A DNA stretch of 64,000 nucleotides, taken from the NCBI RefSeq assembly GCF_017357005.1, contig NZ_CP071589.1:2232001-2296000 (forward strand), read 5' to 3'. The position numbers were made by a program, and so were the translations under genes. Under the pieces are notes generated by a model, which was not told the DNA's origin, made no database searches, and worked only from the letters and a program-made list of their open reading frames with translations. Below are positions 1 to 8,762 of this stretch, piece by piece. Position 1 is the first letter of the stretch. Every line of letters begins with the position of its first letter. Source of the DNA: Staphylococcus simiae (lineage in GTDB: Bacteria; Bacillota; Bacilli; Staphylococcales; Staphylococcaceae).

Positions 1-1
1 A

Positions 2-358
2 AGTTTAATTATTAGATTCATCGTCTATATGACTACGAAACGTAGTTTAGAGGAAGTTGAACCAAATAATTACTTTGATCATGTTGATGATAGTGACGAT
101 GAAAATACTAGTAATCAACAAGAAAATTCAAATATGCAAAATAATAAAACAACTGACAATACAAAGGAAGACATTAGTGACAATAAATCACATGATGATT
201 ACGACAAATCAACGGCAGATAATTCATTATCAGATAGTCATCACGAAGACCTTAAATCATCTGCACCATATAAGGATGATCGTCGTTCTTCAACCGTAAC
301 TGATGCTGAAGAAGAAATTCACGATAGTAACAAACATCACAATCATCACCGTCGTTAA
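2..358 (+). CDS. C-terminal end of a membrane protein, probably SpdC/LyrA (CPBP family), truncated by the window edge
   Basis: The reading frame is open from base 2, so the ATG at 29 is probably internal. The first visible residues ([10 protein letters not shown]) look like the end of a membrane helix. They are followed by about 105 residues of a very acidic, Asn/Asp/Ser-rich cytoplasmic-type tail ending in a His-rich HHNHHRR. In S. aureus the gene next to rpiA is, as I recall, spdC (lyrA), an abortive-infectivity/CPBP-type eight-helix protein with a disordered cytoplasmic tail that modulates WalK signalling and cell-wall hydrolysis. The tail type, the orientation and the rpiA neighbour fit this. 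The identity is inferred from position, since the diagnostic membrane domain lies outside the window. A strong terminator follows immediately. Confidence 0.5.
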   Translation, partial: SLIIRFIVYMTTKRSLEEVEPNNYFDHVDDSDDENTSNQQENSNMQNNKTTDNTKEDISDNKSHDDYDKSTADNSLSDSHHEDLKSSAPYKDDRRSSTVTDAEEEIHDSNKHHNHHRR

Positions 359-363
359 ATTTT

Positions 364-402
364 AAAAAAACGCCCGTACACTTTTTGTACGAGCGTTTTT
401 TT
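364..402 (+). terminator. Rho-independent terminator
   Basis: A 13-base arm at 367-379 pairs with 387-399 (one G-U pair) and is followed by a T run. It ends the acidic-tail membrane protein gene. The A run on its left side would let it work for the opposite strand too. Confidence 0.9.
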
Positions 403-636
403 GGTTCTCTGTTTTTTAGGACTGATAAATAAAAAATGAATAATTTAAAACGAAAATTAATTTGAAGCCGAGACTCCTTAGGGAGCAGTGCTAGTCGAAG
501 ACTACAGGCTGAGACAGCACCCTAGGAAGGGACCCAACACAGAAAAACTGGTTATCCAGTTTTTTCATGCAATGCAGGTTGGGCACAGCGAGGCTTGAAA
601 ATTTAATTATGTATCAGTCCGATTTGTTAGAGAACC
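403..636. repeat. Intergenic repeat with GGTTCTCT ends, long form
   Basis: The element is bounded by perfect 8-base inverted ends: GGTTCTCT at 403-410 and AGAGAACC at 629-636. A second inner inverted pair lies just inside (GGACTGATA / TATCAGTCC). The central module (about 471-600) contains several dyads, among them AAAAACTGG-TTAT-CCAGTTTTT. The same element in reverse orientation lies at 41622-41917. Short forms lacking the centre lie at 6000-6082, 30309-30394 and 45990-46066. Placed between a plus-strand gene and rpiA, it may also supply transcription termination for rpiA. Confidence 0.85.
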
Positions 637-646
637 GTTTTTTTTG

Positions 647-1333
647 CTATTTCGTTAAGATATTAACTCCATTTTGTGTTCCAACAATTACTTTATCAGC
701 CATATCTAAGAAATATCCTGTTTCAAATACACCTGTAATATGAATTAAAAACTCATGGAATTCATAAGCATCAATCCCTTGTGGTAATGTACAATCAAGA
801 ATATAATTACCATTATCAGTAATAAAAGCAACATCTTCTGTTACACGTCTTTCAACTTTAATATCACCATATGATTCAATCTTACGAACTACTTGTAACC
901 AATTAAATTTATCTACCTCTACCGGCAATCTAAATGTCTCACCTAGATAATTAACAATTTTAGATTCATCAACAACAACAACAAAGCGGTCTGCAATTTC
1001 ATCGATTACTTTTTCTCTAAATAATGCTCCGCCACCACCTTTAATAATATTTAAAGCTGGATCTACTTCATCAGCACCATCAATAGCTAAATCAACATGA
1101 TCTACATCATTTACTTCTGATATTTTAATACCTAATTCTTTAGCTAAATATGCAATTTTATTCGACGTACATACACCGGTAATGTCATAACCCTGTTCCT
1201 TAATCAATTGAGCAATTTCAGGTAATAATAATTCCATCGTACTACCTGTACCAATACCTAAAATCATGTCCTTATTAATTTCTTTCAATACATCATTTAA
1301 AGTCATTAATTTAAGTTCATTGACATCTTTCAT
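647..1333 (-). CDS. rpiA: Ribose-5-phosphate isomerase A
   Basis: This enzyme interconverts ribose-5-phosphate and ribulose-5-phosphate in the non-oxidative pentose phosphate pathway in the cytoplasm. The 228 residues are the usual length for RpiA. Visible family motifs are the phosphate-binding GIGTGSTMELLLPEIA near residue 26, the catalytic DGADEVDP segment near residue 84, and the KGGGGALFREKV segment that follows. The start ATG is preceded by a strong AGGAGG site, which fixes it. It is transcribed alone, and the long stretch up to 1752 must contain its promoter. No oddities are seen. Confidence 0.97.
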   Translation of the reverse strand: MKDVNELKLMTLNDVLKEINKDMILGIGTGSTMELLLPEIAQLIKEQGYDITGVCTSNKIAYLAKELGIKISEVNDVDHVDLAIDGADEVDPALNIIKGGGGALFREKVIDEIADRFVVVVDESKIVNYLGETFRLPVEVDKFNWLQVVRKIESYGDIKVERRVTEDVAFITDNGNYILDCTLPQGIDAYEFHEFLIHITGVFETGYFLDMADKVIVGTQNGVNILTK

Positions 1334-1752
1334 TTAGATAGCCTCCTGTAGTATATTTCTTTGGTCCATTCATCTTATATTCTACATGACCATCATCATT
1401 AAACATACCCTTATTTTCTAACATTTTAAAAACATTTTATATGTAATAATCAAACAATTTAATTTATGTAGCACAATATAGTGACAATAGTGGTGATATA
1501 AATGAAAACGTTTTAACTATTCGGAAACTATCTACTGAAAATTTCCACCTTAACAATTAATATATTTAACTTGAAATAATATAACAAATACAGTTCCATT
1601 ATAAACATCATCATGAGAGGATGACACAATTATATCCTGGGCTTAGTAAACGACATCATGTTATATGATATTGGTGTAATATAACATTAGTCACTCTATC
1701 TAACTTTAATGCGTTGTCCTTGAACAAAGTAATCACTAATATTTAATCATAA
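1334..1752. other. Intergenic region upstream of rpiA
   Basis: This AT-rich stretch of about 420 bases has no convincing ORF. It must contain the rpiA promoter, transcribed leftward. A sequence at 1503-1516 (TGAAAACGTTTTAA) matches the CcpA cre consensus at all but about one position, but it lies about 170 bases from the rpiA start and is only suggestive. Confidence 0.4.
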
Positions 1753-1755
1753 AGA

Positions 1756-1798
1756 TGAAAAAGCCGAGTTGTGCAACAAGGCACAACTCGGCTTTTTC
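1756..1798 (-). terminator. Rho-independent terminator after galM
   Basis: A perfect 18-base stem (1756-1773 with 1781-1798) with a 7-base loop, GC-rich at its core (GCCGAGTTGTGC), runs into A and T tracts on both sides. It lies just downstream of galM on the minus strand. Confidence 0.92.
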
Positions 1799-1835
1799 AT
1801 TTTACTTTCTAACTCTACATTTAGCTTTAATATAT

Positions 1836-2864
1836 TTAATTATCATTACCTGTAACTGCGTATTCATGTATACGATAACTTGTTTTAGAATGGAATGGTT
1901 CACCAGCTCTTAATATTGATAAGGCTTTATCACCATCAATATTAATATCATTTGGCATAAATTGTGCTTCAAGGGTAAAACCAGAATGTGCTTTATAAAT
2001 ATTGAAATCACTTTGCCATGCTTCAGGTTGGTTAAAAGTAAACATAACGATATTCGGCATATCAGTTTCCACCTCTAGAGAAAATTCATGATTCTCGACA
2101 AAAAGTTTGTCGTTCCCTACTGTAAATGGATGGTCTAATCCACCGTATTGTGCCATTTGTTGTTGAAGCTGAGGATGTTCACTTGTAAATATATCACTAA
2201 GTTTAATTTTGTTGTCGCTAAAAATATCATGTAACTCCACTACTTCATCAGTAACAATATTTTGATCATCTAGTAAGTGCATATTCAAATGTTCACTATA
2301 AAGTCGATGATTATCAACGACATTATTATCTCTATTTAAATTAAAGTAGACATGATTGGTTGGATTAAACAAAGTATCTTCTGTAGCTACTGCTTCATAA
2401 TCTATTGACCATTGATGATCTGCATCATAAGTATGCGTAATCTTCACTTCAAGATCACCTGGGAAATTGTCTTCTTGTGATTGTAATGTAGTTGTAAATA
2501 CTACTCTAATTTGACCAATTTCATTAAAAATTTCATAATCGAACAATTTAGAATCCAATCCCTGTTTACCACCATGTATATGATGGGGCTGATCATTTTG
2601 CTCTAATTTATACTGTTGTTCATTAAGTTTAAAAGTAGTATCTTTAATTCTACCGCTATATCTCCCAATTGATGCTCCAAATTTAAATGGATTATCAAAG
2701 TAAAATTCATCCGCTTCAACAACATTACCTAAGACAGTATTATTATCGTGATACTTCCAAGATACGATGCCAGCTCCATAATTTGTAAAAATAATTTTAG
2801 TCTCATCATTATCAATCTTAATTAAATCTACACCATGTCTTTGGTGCTCAACTTCAACTATCAT
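1836..2864 (-). CDS. galM: Aldose 1-epimerase (galactose mutarotase)
   Basis: This enzyme interconverts alpha and beta anomers of hexoses at the head of the Leloir and related sugar pathways in the cytoplasm. The 342-residue length is normal for the family. Visible features are the NYGAGIVSW strand near residue 28, GRYSGRI near residue 67, the HIHGGKQGLDSKLFDY segment with a catalytic-type His near residue 97, and FNPTNHVYFNL near residue 166, which carries the second conserved His. A GGAAGGGAGAAG site precedes the ATG. It is transcribed alone and ends at a strong terminator. Substrate preference within the family cannot be read from the sequence. Confidence 0.92.
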   Translation of the reverse strand: MIVEVEHQRHGVDLIKIDNDETKIIFTNYGAGIVSWKYHDNNTVLGNVVEADEFYFDNPFKFGASIGRYSGRIKDTTFKLNEQQYKLEQNDQPHHIHGGKQGLDSKLFDYEIFNEIGQIRVVFTTTLQSQEDNFPGDLEVKITHTYDADHQWSIDYEAVATEDTLFNPTNHVYFNLNRDNNVVDNHRLYSEHLNMHLLDDQNIVTDEVVELHDIFSDNKIKLSDIFTSEHPQLQQQMAQYGGLDHPFTVGNDKLFVENHEFSLEVETDMPNIVMFTFNQPEAWQSDFNIYKAHSGFTLEAQFMPNDINIDGDKALSILRAGEPFHSKTSYRIHEYAVTGNDN

Positions 2865-2899
2865 TTTTACTTCTCCCTTCCTTACACTAAACGCAGTAT

Positions 2900-3226
2900 T
2901 TAAGCTCTGTTAGGTAGTAACATCACTAAAACACCAATAATACAAATAACTGCTCCCAAAATATCGTATTTATCTGGTACCTGTTTTTCAAATATCATAG
3001 CCCATACGATGCTCATAATGATAAATATACCACCATAAGCTGCATATACACGACCAAAAGTTGGAAACGATTGAAAGGTTGCAACAACACCATATAGGAT
3101 TAAAATAATTCCACCGAAAAATCCAAGCCATGATGATTGTCCTTCTCTTAACCATAACCAGATAAGATAGCCGCCACCTATTTCACACAAACCAGCAAGT
3201 ATAAAAATAGCCAATGGGTATAACAA
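2900..3226 (-). CDS. YnfA/UPF0060 family small membrane protein
   Basis: This is a 108-residue protein with four predicted membrane helices. It belongs to the UPF0060 (YnfA) family by its opening [20 protein letters not shown], the central [16 protein letters not shown] and the end [15 protein letters not shown] longer reading from an ATG at 3247 is possible. I choose TTG at 3226 because an AGGTGG ribosome site lies at 3241-3236 with 9-base spacing, and because family members begin at this L-Y-P position and are about 108 residues long. The family resembles small multidrug-resistance-type transporters in size and topology, but its substrate is not established. The gene lies 35 bases upstream of galM in the same direction and may be co-transcribed with it. 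Confidence 0.85.
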   Translation of the reverse strand: MLYPLAIFILAGLCEIGGGYLIWLWLREGQSSWLGFFGGIILILYGVVATFQSFPTFGRVYAAYGGIFIIMSIVWAMIFEKQVPDKYDILGAVICIIGVLVMLLPNRA

Positions 3227-3507
3227 TTGATGACACCACCTATCCAAAACGCGTTATTCTTTTTGATAAAAATAAATATCGACGACTACTTTTTATCAAT
3301 CCCTCAAAAACTTCTTTTTCACATTCATATTGTACACTTTTTTTGACATTATTCTATAGTTATAGCTAAAAAATATGGGAGTAAAGTAATAATCTTAACT
3401 AAATCATGACAATTACAATACTCCCATCAATATTATTTTTGTTTTGCTAATTTTAGGTAGCAAACCAGAGACAACCGTAATAACCAGTTCACATGATTAG
3501 AGAGCTG

Positions 3508-4740
3508 TTATTTTTTTAATACTCTCTTCAGTGATTTGAAAATTCCTTTTTCAAAGGTCAATACAGAATCTTTATATGTTTTAATCGCAGTCCACATAAG
3601 TACCACAATAACAATAATAGATATACCTGAACTAACAACGACTTCCCATAGATTTAAACTGGACGTCTGTGCACGTACAACTAACTGGAATGGTGCTAAA
3701 AATGGAATAAAACTCGTCACAGTTGCTAATTTCATATCCGGATTATTAATCGTAAATAATGCAATGTAAAAAGCTACCATCGCTATTAATGATAATGGCA
3801 TAAGCGATTGATTTAAGTCTTCAATACGCGCTGTTAATGAGCCTAATATAGCAGCTAATAACACATAAGTTAATATACCAATAATTATACTTATCATTCC
3901 AACCGCTATAATTTGCCATGATAAATCATTCATTTCAACATTGAAGCCTTGTAACAAGTCTTTTAAGTCAAAAGCAAAAATACATATTACTGCAATGATA
4001 CAAATTAAAATAATTTGCGTGAATGCTACAGCAATAATCGCTAGCATTTTAGCTAAAATATGTTTGATTGGAGAAATACTTGTGATAATCATTTCAATGA
4101 CACGCGATGTTTTCTCACTGGCAATTTCCATAGCTAGTTGTGATGCGAAATTAAAAATAATAAAGAACATTAAAAATATAGTGACATACGCTAAAATATA
4201 ATTAAACATCTTTTGTCCTTGTGATACTTTATCTACGTCATCTTTAGACACTACGTCGTTAGTCACTTCACTTTTATCCTGTAGCTTTTGTAAATCTTGT
4301 TGATTAATATTTAAGTCAGCCGCAATTAAATGTGTTTGTATTGAGCTTAGTACTGCAGTTAATTGTTGTTGATCTGACTCACCAATTCTTTTCTTACTAA
4401 TAACCGTTGCATTTAATGTGTGATCTTTATTTTCTTTAATAAGATATGCTTTATCGAGTTGATCTTTCTTCACTTTTGAAGTTGCATCTTCCTTGCTCAC
4501 TTTAACAAATTTAGCCTCATCATCAATCGCATGACTTTGTGCTTTAAATGCTTTATATAATTGTTCATTAGGTGTTGCTACACCAATCTTATCTGGCCCA
4601 TCATCAAAGAAATCAATAATTTTATCAATATTTGATAAAGCCACCATTAATACAACTATAATAGACATAAAAATAATAAAGCCTTTAGATTTAATTTTGT
4701 TTAGATAGGTAAGTGAAAAAGTGGCCCAAAACTTATTCAT
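3508..4740 (-). CDS. ABC-2 type exporter permease, NatB-like
   Basis: This is the membrane subunit of an ABC exporter. One helix lies near the N terminus (GFIIFMSIIVVLMVALSN). A large extracytoplasmic domain with many Lys and Asp residues follows to about residue 180, then five or so C-terminal helices. This is the ABC2_membrane_3 layout seen in NatB-type sodium exporters. I place the start at ATG 4740, which overlaps the end of the ATPase gene by 8 bases and is preceded by AGGTAGGTGAT; the upstream GTG would lack a good ribosome site. The overlap implies translational coupling with the ATPase. The substrate is not known; sodium is a family-based guess. Confidence 0.85.
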   Translation of the reverse strand: MNKFWATFSLTYLNKIKSKGFIIFMSIIVVLMVALSNIDKIIDFFDDGPDKIGVATPNEQLYKAFKAQSHAIDDEAKFVKVSKEDATSKVKKDQLDKAYLIKENKDHTLNATVISKKRIGESDQQQLTAVLSSIQTHLIAADLNINQQDLQKLQDKSEVTNDVVSKDDVDKVSQGQKMFNYILAYVTIFLMFFIIFNFASQLAMEIASEKTSRVIEMIITSISPIKHILAKMLAIIAVAFTQIILICIIAVICIFAFDLKDLLQGFNVEMNDLSWQIIAVGMISIIIGILTYVLLAAILGSLTARIEDLNQSLMPLSLIAMVAFYIALFTINNPDMKLATVTSFIPFLAPFQLVVRAQTSSLNLWEVVVSSGISIIVIVVLMWTAIKTYKDSVLTFEKGIFKSLKRVLKK

Positions 4741-5632
4741 GCTTATCACCTACCTTGGCAATAAAGATATCATGTAATGATGGTTCTTGAACTTGGAATC
4801 TTTTCACAAAACCATGTTGCGTTATAACCTGGTAAATATCTTTAGCTACGTCTTCTTGTTCAATAACTATAGTCATACCTCGTTTGTTGTGCTCTATATC
4901 TATAATACCTTCGATCATTGTTAATTCTGGTAATGTGTGGTCAGCTTCGATAATTACTTTTTTATTACCATGTGATGCACGTACATCATTAATATTGCCC
5001 GAAACAACTAATTGTCCTTTATTTAAAATACAGACATCGTCGCATAGTTCTTCAACGTGTTCCATTCTGTGAGAACTATAAATAATAGTACTACCCCAGT
5101 CATTTAAGTCTTTAACTGCTTCTTTTAATAATTCAACATTAACAGGGTCTAAACCACTAAATGGTTCGTCCAAAATTAATAACTCTGGTTGATGTAACAT
5201 GCTAGCTAATAATTGAATCTTTTGTTGGTTACCTTTCGATAGACTATCTATTTTTTTCTTACGATTCTCAGTAATATCAAAGCGCTCTAACCAATAATCC
5301 ATTTGTTTGTTAATTGCTTGTTTAGACATACCTTTTAAAGTAGCCAAATACTTCAATTCATCTTCTACTGTCATTTTAGCATGTAATCCACGCTCTTCTG
5401 GTAAGTAACCAATGTTGTTATACATTGTTTTATCAATTTTTTTATTGTTATATGTAATTGCTCCTTCAGTTGGTTCACTTAAGCCTAAGATCATACGAAA
5501 CGTCGTTGTTTTCCCTGCGCCATTTCTACCAAGAAAGCCAAGCATGTTACCTTGTTCTAATTCTAAAGAAATGTCATCAACTGCCGTATTCGAGCCAAAT
5601 CTTTTCGTGACGTGATCAACGTTTAGCACCAT
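4733..5632 (-). CDS. ABC transporter ATP-binding protein, NatA-like
   Basis: This is the cytoplasmic ATPase partner of the permease that follows it. The 299 residues contain a Walker A (GRNGAGKTTT, near residue 36), a Q-loop region, the signature LSKGNQQKIQLLASMLHQPE near residue 134, Walker B (LLILDEPFSGLDP) and the H-switch (SSHRMEHVEELCD). A C-terminal accessory domain of about 80 residues is typical of NatA/DrrA-type exporter ATPases. It is first in a two-gene operon, with the stop overlapping the permease start. The signature has SKGNQQ in place of the classical SGGQ, which is normal for this subfamily. Its function in drug, peptide or ion export cannot be decided here. Confidence 0.9.
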   Translation of the reverse strand: MVLNVDHVTKRFGSNTAVDDISLELEQGNMLGFLGRNGAGKTTTFRMILGLSEPTEGAITYNNKKIDKTMYNNIGYLPEERGLHAKMTVEDELKYLATLKGMSKQAINKQMDYWLERFDITENRKKKIDSLSKGNQQKIQLLASMLHQPELLILDEPFSGLDPVNVELLKEAVKDLNDWGSTIIYSSHRMEHVEELCDDVCILNKGQLVVSGNINDVRASHGNKKVIIEADHTLPELTMIEGIIDIEHNKRGMTIVIEQEDVAKDIYQVITQHGFVKRFQVQEPSLHDIFIAKVGDKHE

Positions 5633-5713
5633 ATTGAAACCTCCCTTAATGATAGTATTATCTTTAATATAACATTAATTCAAATTAAATATATACTTTT
5701 TTTATTAATTATA

Positions 5714-5933
5714 TTATTTCCAATATTTAAGTGATTGTTGTTTGTTTTCAACAATATGTGTACCTTGAACATATCCTGCATCACCGATAGCTATCAAGTT
5801 ACTATTGTCATATAATTATTTTAGAATTTTCAAGTTGATATCTATTATCTTGCAAATCAGCTAATATCCCTGCTTTCCAAGCCATTCCCGTAATTCCTCC
5901 ACCACCTAAGACAACTGCTGTTTCTTCATCCAT
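5714..5933 (-). pseudogene. Remnant of a patatin-like phospholipase gene
   Basis: On the minus strand an ATG at 5933 with a good GGGAGAA site opens a 41-residue reading frame. It starts MDEETAVVLGGGGITGMAWKAG, the glycine-rich oxyanion-hole motif that begins patatin-family hydrolases. The frame then stops. A shifted frame resumes with YDNSNLIAIGDAGYVQGTHI and runs to a stop at 5714, which looks like a genuine C terminus. The whole middle, including the GXSXG nucleophile, is missing. So both ends of a gene survive around an internal deletion. The family assignment rests on the N-terminal motif only. Confidence 0.7.
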
Positions 5934-5999
5934 TTTATTTTCTCCCTTTCACGTATATTTTTAATTGTTATGACACATTTAAATCTATGACAAATCATT

Positions 6000-6082
6000 G
6001 GTTCTCTCCCAAATTGGACTGATACATAATTATTTTTTAATTTATTCACTTTTTATTTATCAGTACTGAAAAATAGAGAGCC
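6000..6082. repeat. GGTTCTCT-ended repeat, short form
   Basis: GGTTCTCT at 6000-6007 and AGAGAGCC at 6075-6082 form imperfect inverted ends (7 of 8). The inner GGACTGATA and TATCAGTAC pair is present, but the central module found at 403-636 is absent. Confidence 0.75.
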
Positions 6083-6140
6083 AAATCATTTTCAGTTATC
6101 TAACTTTTCAAATGTACACTTCTTACCTTTAATTAAAAAC

Positions 6141-6190
6141 AAAAAAACTCTAGTTAATGTGACATCAATTTCGTCAACTATAACTAGAGT
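6141..6190 (-). terminator. Rho-independent terminator after the DUF805 gene
   Basis: The arms ACTCTAGTTA (6147-6156) and TAACTAGAGT (6181-6190) are fully complementary. Read leftward, the hairpin is followed by seven T residues. It lies just beyond the stop of the DUF805 gene. Confidence 0.88.
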
Positions 6191-6200
6191 ATTATTATGA

Positions 6201-6761
6201 TTAATATTGTGAAGGATATTTCGGACTATCACCATATTTATTAGCTGGTTTACTATCAAGTAATGAAAAGACTAACATTAAAATTGATAATACAAAATTT
6301 AAGATATAAATTACTACAAGTACTATCGTAGAACCTGTAGTGAATTCACCGAAATCATCCATTGGTAACAGTTCAACGATAATAATAACAAAGACGCTAT
6401 ATACAACCATAAATATCGGTAAAAACATCGTTTTAGAAATATCATGAAAACGTCTTACTGTCAAAGCTAAATTAGGAATAAGCGTAATAATTGCATAAAT
6501 GGCAATATAAATTAAAGTTAACCCAAGTAAAATAGCACCCAAAGCTGCAGCACCATCTTCGGAGCTCGACAATCCTATAAATAATGTAATCGAACCAATA
6601 ATCATTAATAAAATTGCTGGTGACATAAAGATCAGATGCCATAATGTCATGAACCAATATTCACTTCGTCTTGAGCGCCCTCGAAAATTAACATAGTTTT
6701 TCCAAAATAAGCCTAATGCTTCTGTAAATCTAACTTTGGGTTGTACATTCAAACTAATCAT
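6201..6761 (-). CDS. DUF805 family membrane protein
   Basis: This 186-residue protein has four predicted membrane helices and the DUF805 hallmarks: an N-terminal FWKNYVNFRGRSRRSEYW segment and a central LALTVRRFHDISKT segment. Members of this family (YhaH-like) are small inner-membrane proteins of unknown function. The start is uncertain. The first ATG is only one base from the AGAGAGG site, while a TTG at 6752 has ideal spacing. It is transcribed alone and ends in its own terminator. Confidence 0.85.
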   Translation of the reverse strand: MISLNVQPKVRFTEALGLFWKNYVNFRGRSRRSEYWFMTLWHLIFMSPAILLMIIGSITLFIGLSSSEDGAAALGAILLGLTLIYIAIYAIITLIPNLALTVRRFHDISKTMFLPIFMVVYSVFVIIIVELLPMDDFGEFTTGSTIVLVVIYILNFVLSILMLVFSLLDSKPANKYGDSPKYPSQY

Positions 6762-6847
6762 CCTCTCTATTTATTATACTGCATAAAATCGCACATACTT
6801 AGACAAGTACCTTTTAATTATAAGTAGTGTTATCATCATTTATTGCG

Positions 6848-7006
6848 GGCCTGAGACAAATACATTTTACACTTAAATGCAAGCATTTGGCCGTAACTGT
6901 CTGATTTGTAAATGATTGATAAATCAACATTTTGCAAATCTAGACAGTCTTGCTGGGGGAGATTACGAAATAAATTTTATATAAAATTCATTTCTGTCCC
7001 ACTACC
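6848..7006. repeat. Intergenic GAGAC/GGGAC hairpin repeat
   Basis: This sequence runs from CTGAGACAAA to TGTCCCACTACC. It contains a dyad around TTGATAAATCAA flanked by TTTGCAAATC arms, the words CAGTAACTGTC / GACAGTC, and a second dyad in ATAAATTTTATATAAAATTCAT. Related copies lie at 25233-25385, 32378-32560 (decayed) and 60851-61078, with a fragment at 9738-9789. Here it lies between divergent genes, so it is not simply a terminator. Confidence 0.75.
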
Positions 7007-7270
7007 TAAAGTCCCTTATTTGAAAGTCTTTATTGTGTTGCTTATACTTAAATAAATGACATCGTTATAATATAGCATTGAAAATATGGCTATGTTACAC
7101 TAACTCAATTCGCAAAAGTTATCATAATCTGTCTGCAATATTATCAATTGTCAACTTTAAATATTAATTATTATTTCAAAACACTTTATATTATAATTTT
7201 ATCAAATTTTTCAACTTAAAAATATATGAATTTGAATATTTTTAAATAAATACTTTACGAGGAGAATGAC
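7007..7270. other. Upstream region of the glycosylase gene
   Basis: This AT-rich stretch must carry the promoter for the downstream DNA glycosylase. No operator or small ORF is convincing. Confidence 0.3.
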
Positions 7271-7879
7271 ATGGATTTTATAAATAAAGATACGATTCAA
7301 ACTGCAAAAGATTTACTTGGTGTTAAGGTCATCTATCACGATGATCATCAAACTTATTCTGGGTATATTGTAGAAACTGAAGCTTACTTAGGATTTAATG
7401 ATCGTGCTGCTCACGGCTTTGGCGGTAAAGAAACACCTAAAGTTACTTCTTTATATAAACGTGGCGGTACTATCTACGGTCATATGATGCATGCTTACTT
7501 ACTAATTAACTTTGTAACCAAAGAACAAGGTATTCCAGAAGGTGTATTAATACGTGCGATAGAGCCAGAAGATGGGCTTGAAGCTATGATTCAAAACAGA
7601 GGCAAAAGTGGTTATGAAGTAACCAATGGTCCAGGTAAATGGACGATAGCCTTTAATATACCTCGTTCTATTGATGGTCTGACACTCAATGATTGCCGTT
7701 TATCCATCGATACCAAACATCGAAAACGTCCAATAGAGATTATTGAAAGTGCACGTATTGGTATTCCAAATAAAGGTGAATGGACGAATAAACCGTTACG
7801 TTATACTGTTAAAGGGAATCCTTTCGTCTCTCATATGCGTAAATCAGATTGCCAACAACCTGATGATACTTGGAAATAA
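7271..7879 (+). CDS. DNA-3-methyladenine glycosylase (AAG/MPG family)
   Basis: This 202-residue base-excision repair enzyme removes 3-methyladenine and other damaged purines from DNA. Family features are the early LLGVKV strand, the catalytic-region [20 protein letters not shown] segment near residue 36, a [18 protein letters not shown] stretch, [12 protein letters not shown], and the [11 protein letters not shown] segment near residue 116. The start ATG follows GAGGAGAATGAC. The length is typical of the bacterial Mpg proteins. It is transcribed alone and converges on the DUF4097 operon across a shared hairpin. Confidence 0.93.
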   Translation: MDFINKDTIQTAKDLLGVKVIYHDDHQTYSGYIVETEAYLGFNDRAAHGFGGKETPKVTSLYKRGGTIYGHMMHAYLLINFVTKEQGIPEGVLIRAIEPEDGLEAMIQNRGKSGYEVTNGPGKWTIAFNIPRSIDGLTLNDCRLSIDTKHRKRPIEIIESARIGIPNKGEWTNKPLRYTVKGNPFVSHMRKSDCQQPDDTWK

Positions 7880-7893
7880 TCTATTAAAAATAG

Positions 7894-7968
7894 AGGCATA
7901 CCAATTTATAGTGACACTCATGAAAACAACTTCTGTGAGCTTTGTCACTTAGATATGGTATGCCTTTT
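7894..7968. terminator. Convergent terminator hairpin
   Basis: AGGCATACCA (7894-7903) pairs with TGGTATGCCT (7956-7965). A T run follows on the plus strand and several A residues precede, so it can serve both the glycosylase gene and the opposing DUF4097 gene. Confidence 0.75.
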
Positions 7969-7973
7969 AATGA

Positions 7974-8762
7974 TTATTTTATCTCTACTGTGCCAGAATC
8001 GTTGATAATATCTATAGCATATTTTCCATGTCCTAGTTTATGATGTGGAAAAATATTTTTATCTACATCAACATTGCCAGCATCATTATTAATAGTTAAT
8101 TTACTATTGTATGGTTTGTTAGCAAATTGTATATTAACTGTGCCACTATCATTCTTGACTTGTATTGGTTGATCAGCTGTCAACTTTGTTAGTTCTATTT
8201 GTCCTGAGTCATTAACAATATTAAGTTTATGGAATTTGAAATGATGAACTGTCATTTGTCCTGAGTCATTTGTTAATTTAGTATCACCTAATGTACTATT
8301 GTTAATGTTTGTTTGACTAGAATCACTGTAGATATTTGTTTCTTTGCTATTAATCCCATCCATTTTCAGTTGTTGACTATCCACATTAATCGTTAATTTC
8401 TTAAGTTCAGTTGCTGGTACCGTAATAATAACTTTGTCATTGCTATTAAATGGTCTAAAATTAATCACTGGCTTTTTAGTGTGATTCTTTACGACCCATT
8501 TACCATTAGAAACTTTACTGCTCATATTGTTTTCTGTCGCTATATTGTCAATGGAATAAGTATGACCTTTACGTATTTCAATATTTCTACTATCACTATC
8601 AATATCTAAAGTTTCTATTTTTTGATGATACGTTTCTTTAAAATGCTTTTGTTGTCGTTGATTTTCTGACATAGCCTTCTTACCTTCTACCATAACGCCT
8701 ATACCACATATCACGATGAGTACTGCACCAATTATTGTTAACCAGATATAAATTCTTTTCAT
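7974..8762 (-). CDS. DUF4097 family membrane-anchored protein
   Basis: This 262-residue protein has one N-terminal membrane helix (IYIWLTIIGAVLIVICGIGVMV). The extracytoplasmic domain after it is built of repeated strands with the recurring motif N-D-S-G (at least five copies), the parallel beta-helix-like DUF4097 pattern once called a putative adhesin. The start ATG at 8762 overlaps the stop of the DUF1700 gene by one base (TGATG), and an AAGGAGTG site lies in front. It is the last gene of a padR-DUF1700-DUF4097 operon. Such trios are common in Firmicutes and often respond to envelope stress, but no biochemical role is established. Confidence 0.85.
   Translation of the reverse strand: MKRIYIWLTIIGAVLIVICGIGVMVEGKKAMSENQRQQKHFKETYHQKIETLDIDSDSRNIEIRKGHTYSIDNIATENNMSSKVSNGKWVVKNHTKKPVINFRPFNSNDKVIITVPATELKKLTINVDSQQLKMDGINSKETNIYSDSSQTNINNSTLGDTKLTNDSGQMTVHHFKFHKLNIVNDSGQIELTKLTADQPIQVKNDSGTVNIQFANKPYNSKLTINNDAGNVDVDKNIFPHHKLGHGKYAIDIINDSGTVEIK

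Noticed and set aside
1503..1516. cre site controlling rpiA
   Set aside because: One or more mismatches and about 170 bases from the start. Kept only as a remark under the gap entry.
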